Below are positions 32,724 to 39,962 of a DNA stretch of 64,000 nt, in pieces. The DNA is taken from positions 2,676,001 through 2,740,000 of the forward strand of contig NZ_CP061474.1 of the NCBI RefSeq assembly GCF_014679505.1, given 5' to 3'. The DNA is from Geobacillus sp. 46C-IIa (GTDB lineage: Bacteria; Bacillota; Bacilli; Bacillales; Anoxybacillaceae). The stretch's first letter is position 1; the number at the start of each line of letters is the position of its first letter. Made by a program: the position numbers and the translations under genes. The notes under the pieces are model-generated. The model did not search any database. It saw only the letters and a program-made list of their open reading frames with translations, and was not told the origin of the DNA.

Positions 32724-35087
32724 TTATTCTTCTTCCGCTAAGTTCGCCACCGGCAGCTCTTCCCCTTCGCCGTGCGTTGGCTTGCGCAAATGGAACAGCA
32801 CCTTGATCGCAAAGACAAGCAACGCGACGACGCCGATCAAAAAGATCGTATCCGGAAGAAAGCGGACAAGCAGCAAGTTTTGGACGATATCTTGTTGCAA
32901 GAACGAAGGTGAACGCGACGCCCAATAGCCATTGACAAACGCTTCCTTAATTTGCAAAATCCCGACTGGAAGGAGCGTGATGGCGATCATGCCGGCCAAT
33001 CCGATGTTTAACATCCAGCACGAGAACTTCAACCATTTGTCATTCCACGCCTCTGGCTTGACAATGTTGCGCAGCGAGTAAAGGAGCACGGCGATGGCAA
33101 ACATGCCGTACACGCCCATCATCGCCCCGTGGCCGTGGGCCGGCGTTAAGAATTGCCCGTGTTCAAAGTAGCTGACTGCCGGCAAGTTGATCAGGAAGCC
33201 GAGCACCCCTGCGCCGACCAAGTTCCAAATGGCGGTTGAAATCAAGAACCAGAACGTCGCTTTGTACAGGAAGTTGACTCCACCGTCGCGCATCATTTTG
33301 TATTGCTCGTACGCTTCCAAAATGAGCAGCGTGAGAGGAATGACTTCAAGCGCCGAGAACACGGCGCCAAGGGCAATCCATATTTCCGGCGAACCGTTGT
33401 AGTAGTAGTGGTGGCCGATGCCGATGACACCGCTGCCCAATAAAATCGTAAATTGGAAGTATAGCGCCCGGACCGTCGATTTTTTCGTCACCAATCTCAT
33501 TTGTACGAGCAAGAACCCGATGACGACAACGGCGAACACTTCAAAAATGCCTTCCACCCATAAGTGGATGATCCACCAGCGCCAGAAGTCAGCCATCGTA
33601 AAGTTCGTGTCCGGTTCGATAAAGAACGCGAAGATGTAAAAGAACGGAACGGCAATGGCGGAGTAAAACAGCAAGTGGATGAGCCCGCCTTTGTCGCTTT
33701 CCCGCTTCAGTCCGCGTTTGACGCCGCGGAAGACGATGACCAGCCAAAGGAGCATGCCGACCACTAAAATAATTTGCCAAATGCGGCCGAGCTCAATATA
33801 TTCCCAACCTTGATGGCCAAACAGGAACCATTTGTTTCCTAAATAGCCGTTGACGCCGAGCCATTGGCCGATCATGCTGCCCCCGACAAGGACAACAAGC
33901 GCCCAAAAGAGCAAATCGACAAGCAACCCTTGCTTTTTCGGTTCTTGCCCACCGACAAGCGGAGCGATGAAAATCCCCATGCCAAGCCAAGCGGTGGCAA
34001 TCCAGAAAATCGCCAGTTGCAAGTGATATCCTTTGGCAATGTTAAACGGCAATACGTCATGGATCCATTTGATGCCAAAGAAGCTGTCCGGTTCTGTATA
34101 ATAGTGAGCAAGCAATGCCCCGAACATCGTTTGGACGAAAAAGAGCGCCGATACGACGACGAAATATTTACCCGCTTTCACCTGCGACGGGGTAAGCGGC
34201 TGCCGCCGCAAATCGATGACCGGAAACTTCCCTTCGGCATACGCTTCTTGCATGCTTAATTGGTAGCGATGGAACACGTACAAAATGATCCCGATAAACA
34301 AAATCAAAATCGTGACGCTCGCGCCGCTCCACCATACCGCGGAAAACGACATCGTATTGCCGGCGTCCTCATAGTACGGCCAGTTGTTCGTATACGTAAT
34401 CTCGTCGCCAATTCTGAGCGTGCTCGACAGCCAAGCCGTCCAGAAGAAAAAGTCGGCAATTTGTTGAATTTGATCCCCATCCGCAACCCAAGCGCGATCC
34501 GCTTTTGGCATGTCGCTTTCTTTGATCAATCCTTTTTTCAATCCCCAGCCGTCACCATTGGTGAAAACGTCGCGGTAATAGTCGCGCACTTTTTCCAACC
34601 CGTGGACTTGTGCATCTGTCAAGACAAGCACATCCGTAACCGGATTGTAGCGGTTTTTCCGCATCTCTTTAATCACTTGTTCACGGATGATCGACTTCTC
34701 ATCGTCCGTTAAATCGGCAAACGGTTTGTGATACCGTTCTTTCGCCTTGTAATCTTGCATGCCTTCCGTGTACACTTTCAGCGCTTCCGCCGTATAGTCC
34801 GGCCCCATATACGACCCGTGGCCAAGCACCGTACCATAATCCATCAATCCATATTTTTGGAACACAGCTTGCCCGCCGACGATCGTTTCTTTCGTCATCA
34901 ACACTTGGCCGCTTTCACTGCGCACTTCTTTCGGCCTTGGCGCCATTTCTTTAAAAATCCAATATCCGCCGACGAGCAGGACGGTAAAGCTAATTAAAAT
35001 AGTGAAAATGAGAATCGATTTAAGAAAACTGTTGGTTGTTTGCCACCCAGGCCGGATGTTCGGGCGGACCGTTCGGTTCACTTCCAT
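32724..35087 (-). CDS. norZ: quinol-dependent nitric oxide reductase (qNor)
   Basis: About 787 residues, the length of single-subunit qNor. An N-terminal helix is followed by a hydrophilic extracytoplasmic domain of about 180 residues (cytochrome c-like fold without heme), then 13 further membrane helices. Heme and non-heme iron ligands are visible in GYHLQLAIFWIATAWLG, HLWVEGIFEVFAV, GIGHHYYY and HGHGAMMGVYG. It reduces two NO to N2O with electrons from menaquinol. ATG at 35087 is chosen (GAAGGAGG upstream); a TTG-initiated form would add 3 residues. It is divergent from a Crp/Fnr regulator. Confidence 0.95.
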   Translation of the reverse strand: MEVNRTVRPNIRPGWQTTNSFLKSILIFTILISFTVLLVGGYWIFKEMAPRPKEVRSESGQVLMTKETIVGGQAVFQKYGLMDYGTVLGHGSYMGPDYTAEALKVYTEGMQDYKAKERYHKPFADLTDDEKSIIREQVIKEMRKNRYNPVTDVLVLTDAQVHGLEKVRDYYRDVFTNGDGWGLKKGLIKESDMPKADRAWVADGDQIQQIADFFFWTAWLSSTLRIGDEITYTNNWPYYEDAGNTMSFSAVWWSGASVTILILFIGIILYVFHRYQLSMQEAYAEGKFPVIDLRRQPLTPSQVKAGKYFVVVSALFFVQTMFGALLAHYYTEPDSFFGIKWIHDVLPFNIAKGYHLQLAIFWIATAWLGMGIFIAPLVGGQEPKKQGLLVDLLFWALVVLVGGSMIGQWLGVNGYLGNKWFLFGHQGWEYIELGRIWQIILVVGMLLWLVIVFRGVKRGLKRESDKGGLIHLLFYSAIAVPFFYIFAFFIEPDTNFTMADFWRWWIIHLWVEGIFEVFAVVVIGFLLVQMRLVTKKSTVRALYFQFTILLGSGVIGIGHHYYYNGSPEIWIALGAVFSALEVIPLTLLILEAYEQYKMMRDGGVNFLYKATFWFLISTAIWNLVGAGVLGFLINLPAVSYFEHGQFLTPAHGHGAMMGVYGMFAIAVLLYSLRNIVKPEAWNDKWLKFSCWMLNIGLAGMIAITLLPVGILQIKEAFVNGYWASRSPSFLQQDIVQNLLLVRFLPDTIFLIGVVALLVFAIKVLFHLRKPTHGEGEELPVANLAEEE

Positions 35088-35120
35088 GTGAGGCAACCTC
35101 CTTCTCGTTTGTTCGCCCCC

Positions 35121-35164
35121 ATTGTAGCGCGCTGATCGTTTGGCAGTTTGTGAGCCGAGACAAA
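35121..35164 (-). promoter_or_regulatory. probable qNor promoter with an off-consensus box
   Basis: TACAAT on the minus strand at 35126-35121, preceded by a weak palindrome TTTGT-N8-ACAAA (35147-35164) whose centre is 30.5 bases from the -10. It may be a variant Fnr box or the site of the divergently encoded Crp/Fnr paralogue. Confidence 0.5.
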
Positions 35165-35171
35165 TGTCAAC

Positions 35172-35214
35172 TATGATTTATATCACAGCTTCAACGTGTG
35201 AGAATTTATACAAT
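35172..35214 (+). promoter_or_regulatory. Fnr-type promoter of the second Crp/Fnr gene
   Basis: TATGA-TTTATA-TCACA at 35172-35187 with TACAAT at 35209-35214; box centre to -10 is 29.5 bases, predicting a start near 35221 and a leader of about 125 bases. The leader holds three TGTCAC direct repeats at 35291, 35308 and 35319. Confidence 0.72.
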
Positions 35215-35345
35215 GAAGGCAGAAAGGGCCAAACGGCGCGGATGTTCGAAAACCGTCGCCTTCTGTTCCAACAAACAGCTGCCACACATTTGTCACATTT
35301 TCTGAGCTGTCACGTTTTTGTCACCTTTTTAAAGGAGAGAACGCC

Positions 35346-36038
35346 ATGGCGAACCATTGGATGAAAGATCGCTTAAAAACGGTTCCGTTGTTTCGCGAAC
35401 TGTCCGATTACGAGCTCGAATCGCTTGTCGCCATTTCCCATGTGCGCGTCTACAAGCCGCGGACGTTTGTCTTTATGCAAGGCGACCCGTTAGAACGCGT
35501 CTATTTCATTCATTCCGGCACGGTAAAAATTTATAAAACGGACTTCAGCGGGAAAGAGCAAATCGTCTCGATTTTACAGACGGGGGAAATGTTTCCGCAC
35601 GCCGGCTTTTTCTTAAAAGGCGCGTACCCGGCTCACGCCGAAGTGGCGGAAGAAGCGACATTGATCGCCATTCCGATCCATGATTTCGAACAAGTGCTGA
35701 TGGCCAGCCCTGAGCTATGCATGAAACTGTTTCGCGTCATGGGCGAAAAAATCGTTGACTTGCAAAACCGGCTCGAAGCGCAAGTGCTCCATAATACGTA
35801 CGAACAAATCGTGCTGCTTTTGTTGCGGCTGACGCGGACGAATGCCGTCAAACAAGGGAAGTGGCACCGTCTCACCGCCCATGTGACAAACCGCGAGCTG
35901 GCCAACATGATCGGCACCGCCCGCGAAACGGTCAGCCGGACGTTGAGCCAGCTGAAACGGAAAGGGTTGATCAATGTCGACGAACACGGCTTTTATTTGA
36001 TCGATCAGGAAGGGCTTGAGCAAGAAATCTTTTTCTAA
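35346..36038 (+). CDS. Crp/Fnr-family regulator without cysteine cluster
   Basis: A 230-residue regulator with an N-terminal cyclic-nucleotide-type barrel (residues 15-125) and a C-terminal winged helix (RELANMIGTARETVSRTLSQLKRKG). The recognition helix TARETVSR keeps the Glu and Arg of TGTGA-reading proteins. It lacks the C-terminal cysteines of Fnr; only one Cys is present. It faces the NO reductase gene, so an NO- or redox-responsive role like DNR/NNR-type regulators is plausible but unproven. ATG at 35346 has AAAGGAGAG upstream. A downstream gene cluster follows on the same strand. Confidence 0.88.
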   Translation: MANHWMKDRLKTVPLFRELSDYELESLVAISHVRVYKPRTFVFMQGDPLERVYFIHSGTVKIYKTDFSGKEQIVSILQTGEMFPHAGFFLKGAYPAHAEVAEEATLIAIPIHDFEQVLMASPELCMKLFRVMGEKIVDLQNRLEAQVLHNTYEQIVLLLLRLTRTNAVKQGKWHRLTAHVTNRELANMIGTARETVSRTLSQLKRKGLINVDEHGFYLIDQEGLEQEIFF

Positions 36039-36203
36039 TCCCTTTTGTCTAAAATGCGGCTCATCGCGGAAATGGGGATGAATGCCGCTCTCGCCCCGCT
36101 TGAGAGCCAGATGGCGAGGGAATGATTGGGCATCGCACGTTCAGAACAAACCATCCATCTTTCTCGAACCAGCGGCAGACACATCGTGTTCCGACCGCAT
36201 GGT

Positions 36204-36246
36204 TGTGAGCTATATCACAACATTCAACAATGAAAATGATTATCAT
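36204..36246 (+). promoter_or_regulatory. Fnr-type promoter of the DUF2249-membrane protein operon
   Basis: TGTGA-GCTATA-TCACA at 36204-36219 with TATCAT at 36241-36246; box centre to -10 is 29.5 bases. Predicted start near 36253, 18 bases before the first ATG. Confidence 0.8.
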
Positions 36247-36270
36247 AATAGCAAAAAGGAGGGAATGTGG

Positions 36271-36504
36271 ATGGCCACAACGATTGAACTCGATGTGCGC
36301 GAAGATTTGCGGCAAAAGCGGGAACCGTTTGAAAAAATTATGAACGCCATCAAGCCGCTGCAGTCGGGTGATACGTTCATTTTACACGCCCCGTTCAAGC
36401 CGCTGCCGCTGTTTCCGATTATGAAAGCGAAAGGATTTACGTACGAAGCGGAACAAATCGAAAAAAAACATTGGAAAGTAACGTTTGTGAAGCAGGGGGG
36501 ATGA
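36271..36504 (+). CDS. DUF2249 protein (second copy)
   Basis: A 77-residue protein with ELDVREDLRQKREPFEKIM, LQSGDTFILHAPFKPLPL and a final KKHWKVTFVKQ, the basic DUF2249/TusA-like pattern. ATG at 36271 has AAAAGGAGGG upstream, and an Fnr-type promoter starts 18 bases earlier. It is the first gene of a compact three-gene unit with a second DUF2249 protein and a large membrane protein, separated from the next gene by only 3 bases. Function unknown; the context points to NO or nitrite handling. Confidence 0.85.
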   Translation: MATTIELDVREDLRQKREPFEKIMNAIKPLQSGDTFILHAPFKPLPLFPIMKAKGFTYEAEQIEKKHWKVTFVKQGG

Positions 36505-36507
36505 CCG

Positions 36508-36717
36508 ATGATCCTCGATAACCGCGGACTCGAGCCGCCGCAGCCGATGATGCGGACGCTCGCTGCCCTCGCTAAGCTGAATCCTGGCGAGACGCTGACG
36601 ATCATTAACGACCGCCGACCGATGTTTTTGTACGAGCAGCTTGATGAGCTTGGCTACCGGCACGAGACGACCGCACGTGAAGACGGCAGCTTTGAAATTC
36701 GAATTATGAAAGGATGA
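36508..36717 (+). CDS. DUF2249 protein (third copy)
   Basis: A 69-residue protein with LDNRGLEPPQPMMRTLAAL, LNPGETLTIINDRRPMFLY and ELGYRHETTAREDGSFEIR, again a DUF2249 pattern that keeps the NDRRP segment analogous to NDHDPRP in the copy at 32141. The stop overlaps the start of the membrane protein gene by 4 bases (ATGA), so the two products are translationally coupled and may form a complex. Confidence 0.82.
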   Translation: MILDNRGLEPPQPMMRTLAALAKLNPGETLTIINDRRPMFLYEQLDELGYRHETTAREDGSFEIRIMKG

Positions 36718-37964
36718 GCGCCATGTTTCCGGCCCGCACCGGAACGGAAACGGACATCCGCCTTCCGTTTTCCTTTATCATTTTCGCCGTGCTGGCGTTC
36801 GCCGCATCGCAGCTTGTGCTGCTGGCGGGCGTTCCCGCAATGAGCGGCGGCGCGTTCCGGCTGCCGCTCGTGTGGGCGGCGGCCCATTTGGCCTTGCTTG
36901 GCTTCGCCTTAATGGCAGCGATGGGGGCGATGTACCAGCTCGTTCCGGTCGCCTTTTTGACACCGATTTGGAGCGAGCGGCTCGGTTTTTGGCAGTTTGC
37001 GATCACCGCTCTCGGCATCGTCGCCTTTGCCGCCAGTTTAGCGTTTACGCCAAACCAAGCGTTTCTCTCTGGCTTGCTTCTGCTGTTCGGCATCGTGCTA
37101 TTTGTCTGGCAAATGGCGATGACATTGAAACAACAAGGAAACAAAACGATCATGACGCTGTTTGTCGCGACTTCCTTGCTGTTTTTGCTGCTGACGGGCG
37201 CCGCCGGGACGTTGCTTGCCTTTCACTTTTTCGCCGCCACGGGCGCCAACAGTCATGAAACGGTGTTCGGCCTGCACGTGCTGTTTGGGCTGTGCGGCTG
37301 GTTTACCCTGCTCATTATGGGTTTTTCGTATAAAATGGTGCCGATGTTTTCCCTCGCCCACGGCTTTTCGATGCGCCCGGCGCGCTACGTCTATGCGCTG
37401 TATACGAGCGGCATGGCGGTGGGATTGATCAGCCTGTTCCTGCCGGGCGAGGCATGGATAGCCATCGGCGCCGCCTTGTTAACAGGCGGATTCGCTCTTT
37501 TTGCCTGGCACATTTATGCGATTTTGCAAAAGCGAATGAAAAAGGCGCTCGATCGCCCGTTTCGGTTTTCGTTATTCGCCATCGTCATCGGCCTTGGGCT
37601 GCACGTTGCCGCCTTTGCCGCCATCGTTGTCGGCAGCGGACGGTGGCTTGGCATCATTGTTTATCTATTCATTGTTGGCTGGATCTTGTTCAGCATCGTC
37701 GGCTATTTGTTCAAAATCGTGCCGTTTTTATGGTGGACCCATCGCTACAGTGAAAAAGTCGGTCAAGGAAATGTGCCGACGTTAAAACAAATGATGAATG
37801 AACGGTTGATCACCGTTCAGTGTCTTCTATTCGCTGTTGCCTTGGTGCTCGCCGCGGCGGCGCTGTTGTTTGCCAACACTCGGCTGTTTGCCGCTAGTCA
37901 AGCGCTATTTGCTGGACTCAGCGTCTTGTTCGCCGGCACGATTTTAGCGGTCTTGCGCAAATAA
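36714..37964 (+). CDS. multi-pass membrane protein, heme-copper oxidase subunit I-like
   Basis: About 416 residues with some 12 predicted membrane helices. Histidines sit within or at the ends of helices: AAHLALLGF, ANSHETVFGLHVLFG, SLAHGF, GLHVAAFAA and WWTHRYSE. This spacing of paired helix histidines is reminiscent of heme-copper oxidase subunit I and of NnrS-type heme-copper membrane proteins, but I could not assign it to a family with certainty. It follows two DUF2249 genes in an Fnr-controlled operon beside the NO reductase. A second ATG at 36723 fits the ribosome site equally well. Confidence 0.7.
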   Translation: MSAMFPARTGTETDIRLPFSFIIFAVLAFAASQLVLLAGVPAMSGGAFRLPLVWAAAHLALLGFALMAAMGAMYQLVPVAFLTPIWSERLGFWQFAITALGIVAFAASLAFTPNQAFLSGLLLLFGIVLFVWQMAMTLKQQGNKTIMTLFVATSLLFLLLTGAAGTLLAFHFFAATGANSHETVFGLHVLFGLCGWFTLLIMGFSYKMVPMFSLAHGFSMRPARYVYALYTSGMAVGLISLFLPGEAWIAIGAALLTGGFALFAWHIYAILQKRMKKALDRPFRFSLFAIVIGLGLHVAAFAAIVVGSGRWLGIIVYLFIVGWILFSIVGYLFKIVPFLWWTHRYSEKVGQGNVPTLKQMMNERLITVQCLLFAVALVLAAAALLFANTRLFAASQALFAGLSVLFAGTILAVLRK

Positions 37965-38124
37965 CGACATTCGCCAGCGGCCCGGCGCCTCAGTGATGGC
38001 ACTTTGGCAGCCAATCGTCTCATTCGCGAACCAATCCGGCAGCATGTCTTTTTCGCCAAGAACAAGCGTTGGAACACCGAGTCTTCCTAGCCTTTCGAAA
38101 ATGACAATCAAGGAGGGAGTAAAC

Positions 38125-38427
38125 ATGGATATTCGTGAACTCGCCATTCAACAACTGAAAACGGTCATCGATCCGGAGCTCGGCATTAACGTGGTCGACT
38201 TAGGGCTGATTTACGACTTACACATTCAAGACGGCCAGATCGATGTGCTCATGACGCTCACCACCCCCGGCTGCCCGCTTCATGATTCAATTGCCGGTGG
38301 CGTCAAGCGGGCGTTGGAACAAATCGACGGCATCCGCGACGTGCGCGTCCAAGTGACATGGAATCCGCCCTGGACGCCGGAGCGGATGAGCGAAGAAGCG
38401 CTCCGGCAGCTTGGTCATTTTTCCTGA
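38125..38427 (+). CDS. DUF59/MIP18-type iron-sulfur assembly factor (YitW/SufT-like)
   Basis: A 100-residue protein with IDPELGINVVDLGLIYDL, MTLTTPGCPLHDSI and VTWNPPWTPERMSEEA, the hallmark DUF59 blocks including the conserved TTPGCPL cysteine. Members help mature iron-sulfur proteins. It ends the denitrification cluster on the plus strand, 160 bases behind the membrane protein gene. ATG at 38125 has GGAGGGAG upstream. It may serve iron-sulfur loading of Fnr, MoaA or nitrate reductase; this is inference. Confidence 0.88.
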   Translation: MDIRELAIQQLKTVIDPELGINVVDLGLIYDLHIQDGQIDVLMTLTTPGCPLHDSIAGGVKRALEQIDGIRDVRVQVTWNPPWTPERMSEEALRQLGHFS

Positions 38428-38455
38428 AACGGTCCACTTTTCCATCCCCTTTTAG

Positions 38456-38487
38456 CCGTTCGCCCGCGTTGGGCGGGCGGTTGTTTC
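38456..38487 (+). terminator. intrinsic terminator
   Basis: GC-rich stem CCG-CGCCCGC/GGCGGGCGG followed by TTGTTT, 30 bases behind the DUF59 gene. Confidence 0.6.
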
Positions 38488-38626
38488 ATTGTCCTGCAAC
38501 TGCTGAACACTCCCCTCCCTTTATTTTTGTATCATATAGAAAAATAGAAAAAACGAGAGCCATCGCTTGGCTATTTAAAGGAAAAACGAATCGAGGCCGC
38601 GAATCATACATCAAGAGGTGAGAGCG

Positions 38627-39376
38627 ATGTTTGCCAAAATCGACGAGCTGAAACAACGGTTGGATGCGTTGCGCCCTTTGCCTCCAGGGTTGGTAAAAAA
38701 CTTGCGGGAATCATTTCGGATCGAATGGACGTACCATTCTAACGCCATCGAAGGCAATACGTTAACCTTGCTGGAAACAAAGCTAGTCGTAGAAGAAGGG
38801 ATTACCATTGGCGGGAAACAGCTTAAGGAACATTTGGAAGCTATTAACCATGCGGAGGCGATTGACTTTATTGAAGAGTTAGTCGCAAACAAAGAACATT
38901 TGACCGAGCACGTGTTGAAACAGGTCCATTATTTAGTATTAAAGAGCATTGACAATGAAAATGCCGGGAAATATCGAACATACAATGTGCGCATTTCCGG
39001 CAGCTCGTACACCCCCCCTCACTTTTTGCATGTCCAAGATGAAATGAATCGATTGTTTTCTTGGTATGAAACGAATCAACATGCTCTTCATCCAATCGAA
39101 CTGGCGGCTCGTTTCCATTTTCAGCTCGTATACATTCATCCATTTGCCGACGGAAACGGACGAACCGCCCGCTTAATGATGAATTTCATTTTAATGCAGC
39201 ATGGCTATCCGCCCGCTATTGTGAAAGCAAACCCAGAACAGCGCCGGAAGTATTACGAAGCGCTGGAAAAAGCGAGCGTCGAAGGTGAGGCCACTCCGTT
39301 CATTCAACTGATCGCCGCATGTGTCGAAGAAAGCTTGCGCCACTATTTGTACGCGCTAGGGATTGAGGGGGAATGA
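38627..39376 (+). CDS. Fic-family AMPylase, class II (N-terminal inhibitory helix)
   Basis: A 249-residue protein with the complete Fic motif HPFADGNGRTAR (residues about 175-190), which transfers AMP or another nucleotide group to a target hydroxyl. The N-terminal segment TYHSNAIEGN carries the (S/T)xxxE(G/N) inhibitory motif whose Glu blocks ATP binding, so the enzyme should be autoinhibited. No C-terminal winged helix is present. ATG at 38627 has GAGGTGA six bases upstream; a GTG at 38618 is less likely. Target unknown. Confidence 0.9.
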   Translation: MFAKIDELKQRLDALRPLPPGLVKNLRESFRIEWTYHSNAIEGNTLTLLETKLVVEEGITIGGKQLKEHLEAINHAEAIDFIEELVANKEHLTEHVLKQVHYLVLKSIDNENAGKYRTYNVRISGSSYTPPHFLHVQDEMNRLFSWYETNQHALHPIELAARFHFQLVYIHPFADGNGRTARLMMNFILMQHGYPPAIVKANPEQRRKYYEALEKASVEGEATPFIQLIAACVEESLRHYLYALGIEGE

Positions 39377-39390
39377 AACAGCTCCATACG

Positions 39391-39428
39391 AAAAAGACAC
39401 GGAAGTGAACATCATTCCGTGCCTTTTT
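39391..39428 (+). terminator. intrinsic terminator of the fic gene
   Basis: Stem GACACGGAA/TTCCGTGCC followed by TTTTTCTTCTT. Confidence 0.75.
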
Positions 39429-39478
39429 CTTCTTGCCCCACTCTGCCAAGCCGACAGCGGTGGTTGGCGTTTGATCGG

Positions 39479-39724
39479 CTATTCAAGCAACACGTTCCAC
39501 AACCATGCCATCAAAGGAACGATGACAAAAAAGGCCAAGGCGATGTATCCGAAGCACCGAATCCACCGGGGAAATCCTCGCCAATCGAGGGCTTCCCGCT
39601 TCATCGCCCCTCCCGCAGCGATCCGATCCAACTCTTCGGTCGGCGAAAACACCCGGTCATCCATCCGTTGAATCTTTTCTGTCCGTTGTGTTTCATGCCT
39701 CTCTTCTTTTCGAGAACCCTCCAT
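39479..39724 (-). CDS. small protein with one C-terminal membrane helix
   Basis: An 81-residue protein. The first 55 residues are charged (with RVFSPTEELDRIAAGGAMKRE); the rest is one membrane helix CFGYIALAFFVIVPLMAWLW. ATG at 39724 has AAGAGGGGG upstream. It is convergent with the fic gene. No family recognised. The 240 bases upstream of it, to the cadA stop, contain nothing I could identify. Confidence 0.65.
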   Translation of the reverse strand: MEGSRKEERHETQRTEKIQRMDDRVFSPTEELDRIAAGGAMKREALDWRGFPRWIRCFGYIALAFFVIVPLMAWLWNVLLE

Positions 39725-39962
39725 GACGCCCCCTCTTCCCCATGATTTTCATAAACAGACCAAAACGATGTTTCCATCCAACAGCCGCTATCCCCAAACG
39801 TTCAACCTAATCAGCTTTGATGTTTTCCTCTTCATGATACCGTCTCTTATCGTCAGAAGACATCCATATTTTCCATGCATTTCATGAGAGAGGGCAAATG
39901 CACTCCTTGTAAGTTGGACGATGTATCGAAACGATTTGTTCCTCGCTGCCCGCAGCCCCGTC

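Noticed and set aside
37944..38147. Minus-strand frame with LGVPTLVLGEKDMLPDW between the membrane protein and DUF59 genes
   Set aside because: No ribosome site, it overlaps both neighbours on the opposite strand, and no family was recognised. It might be a relic but cannot be supported.
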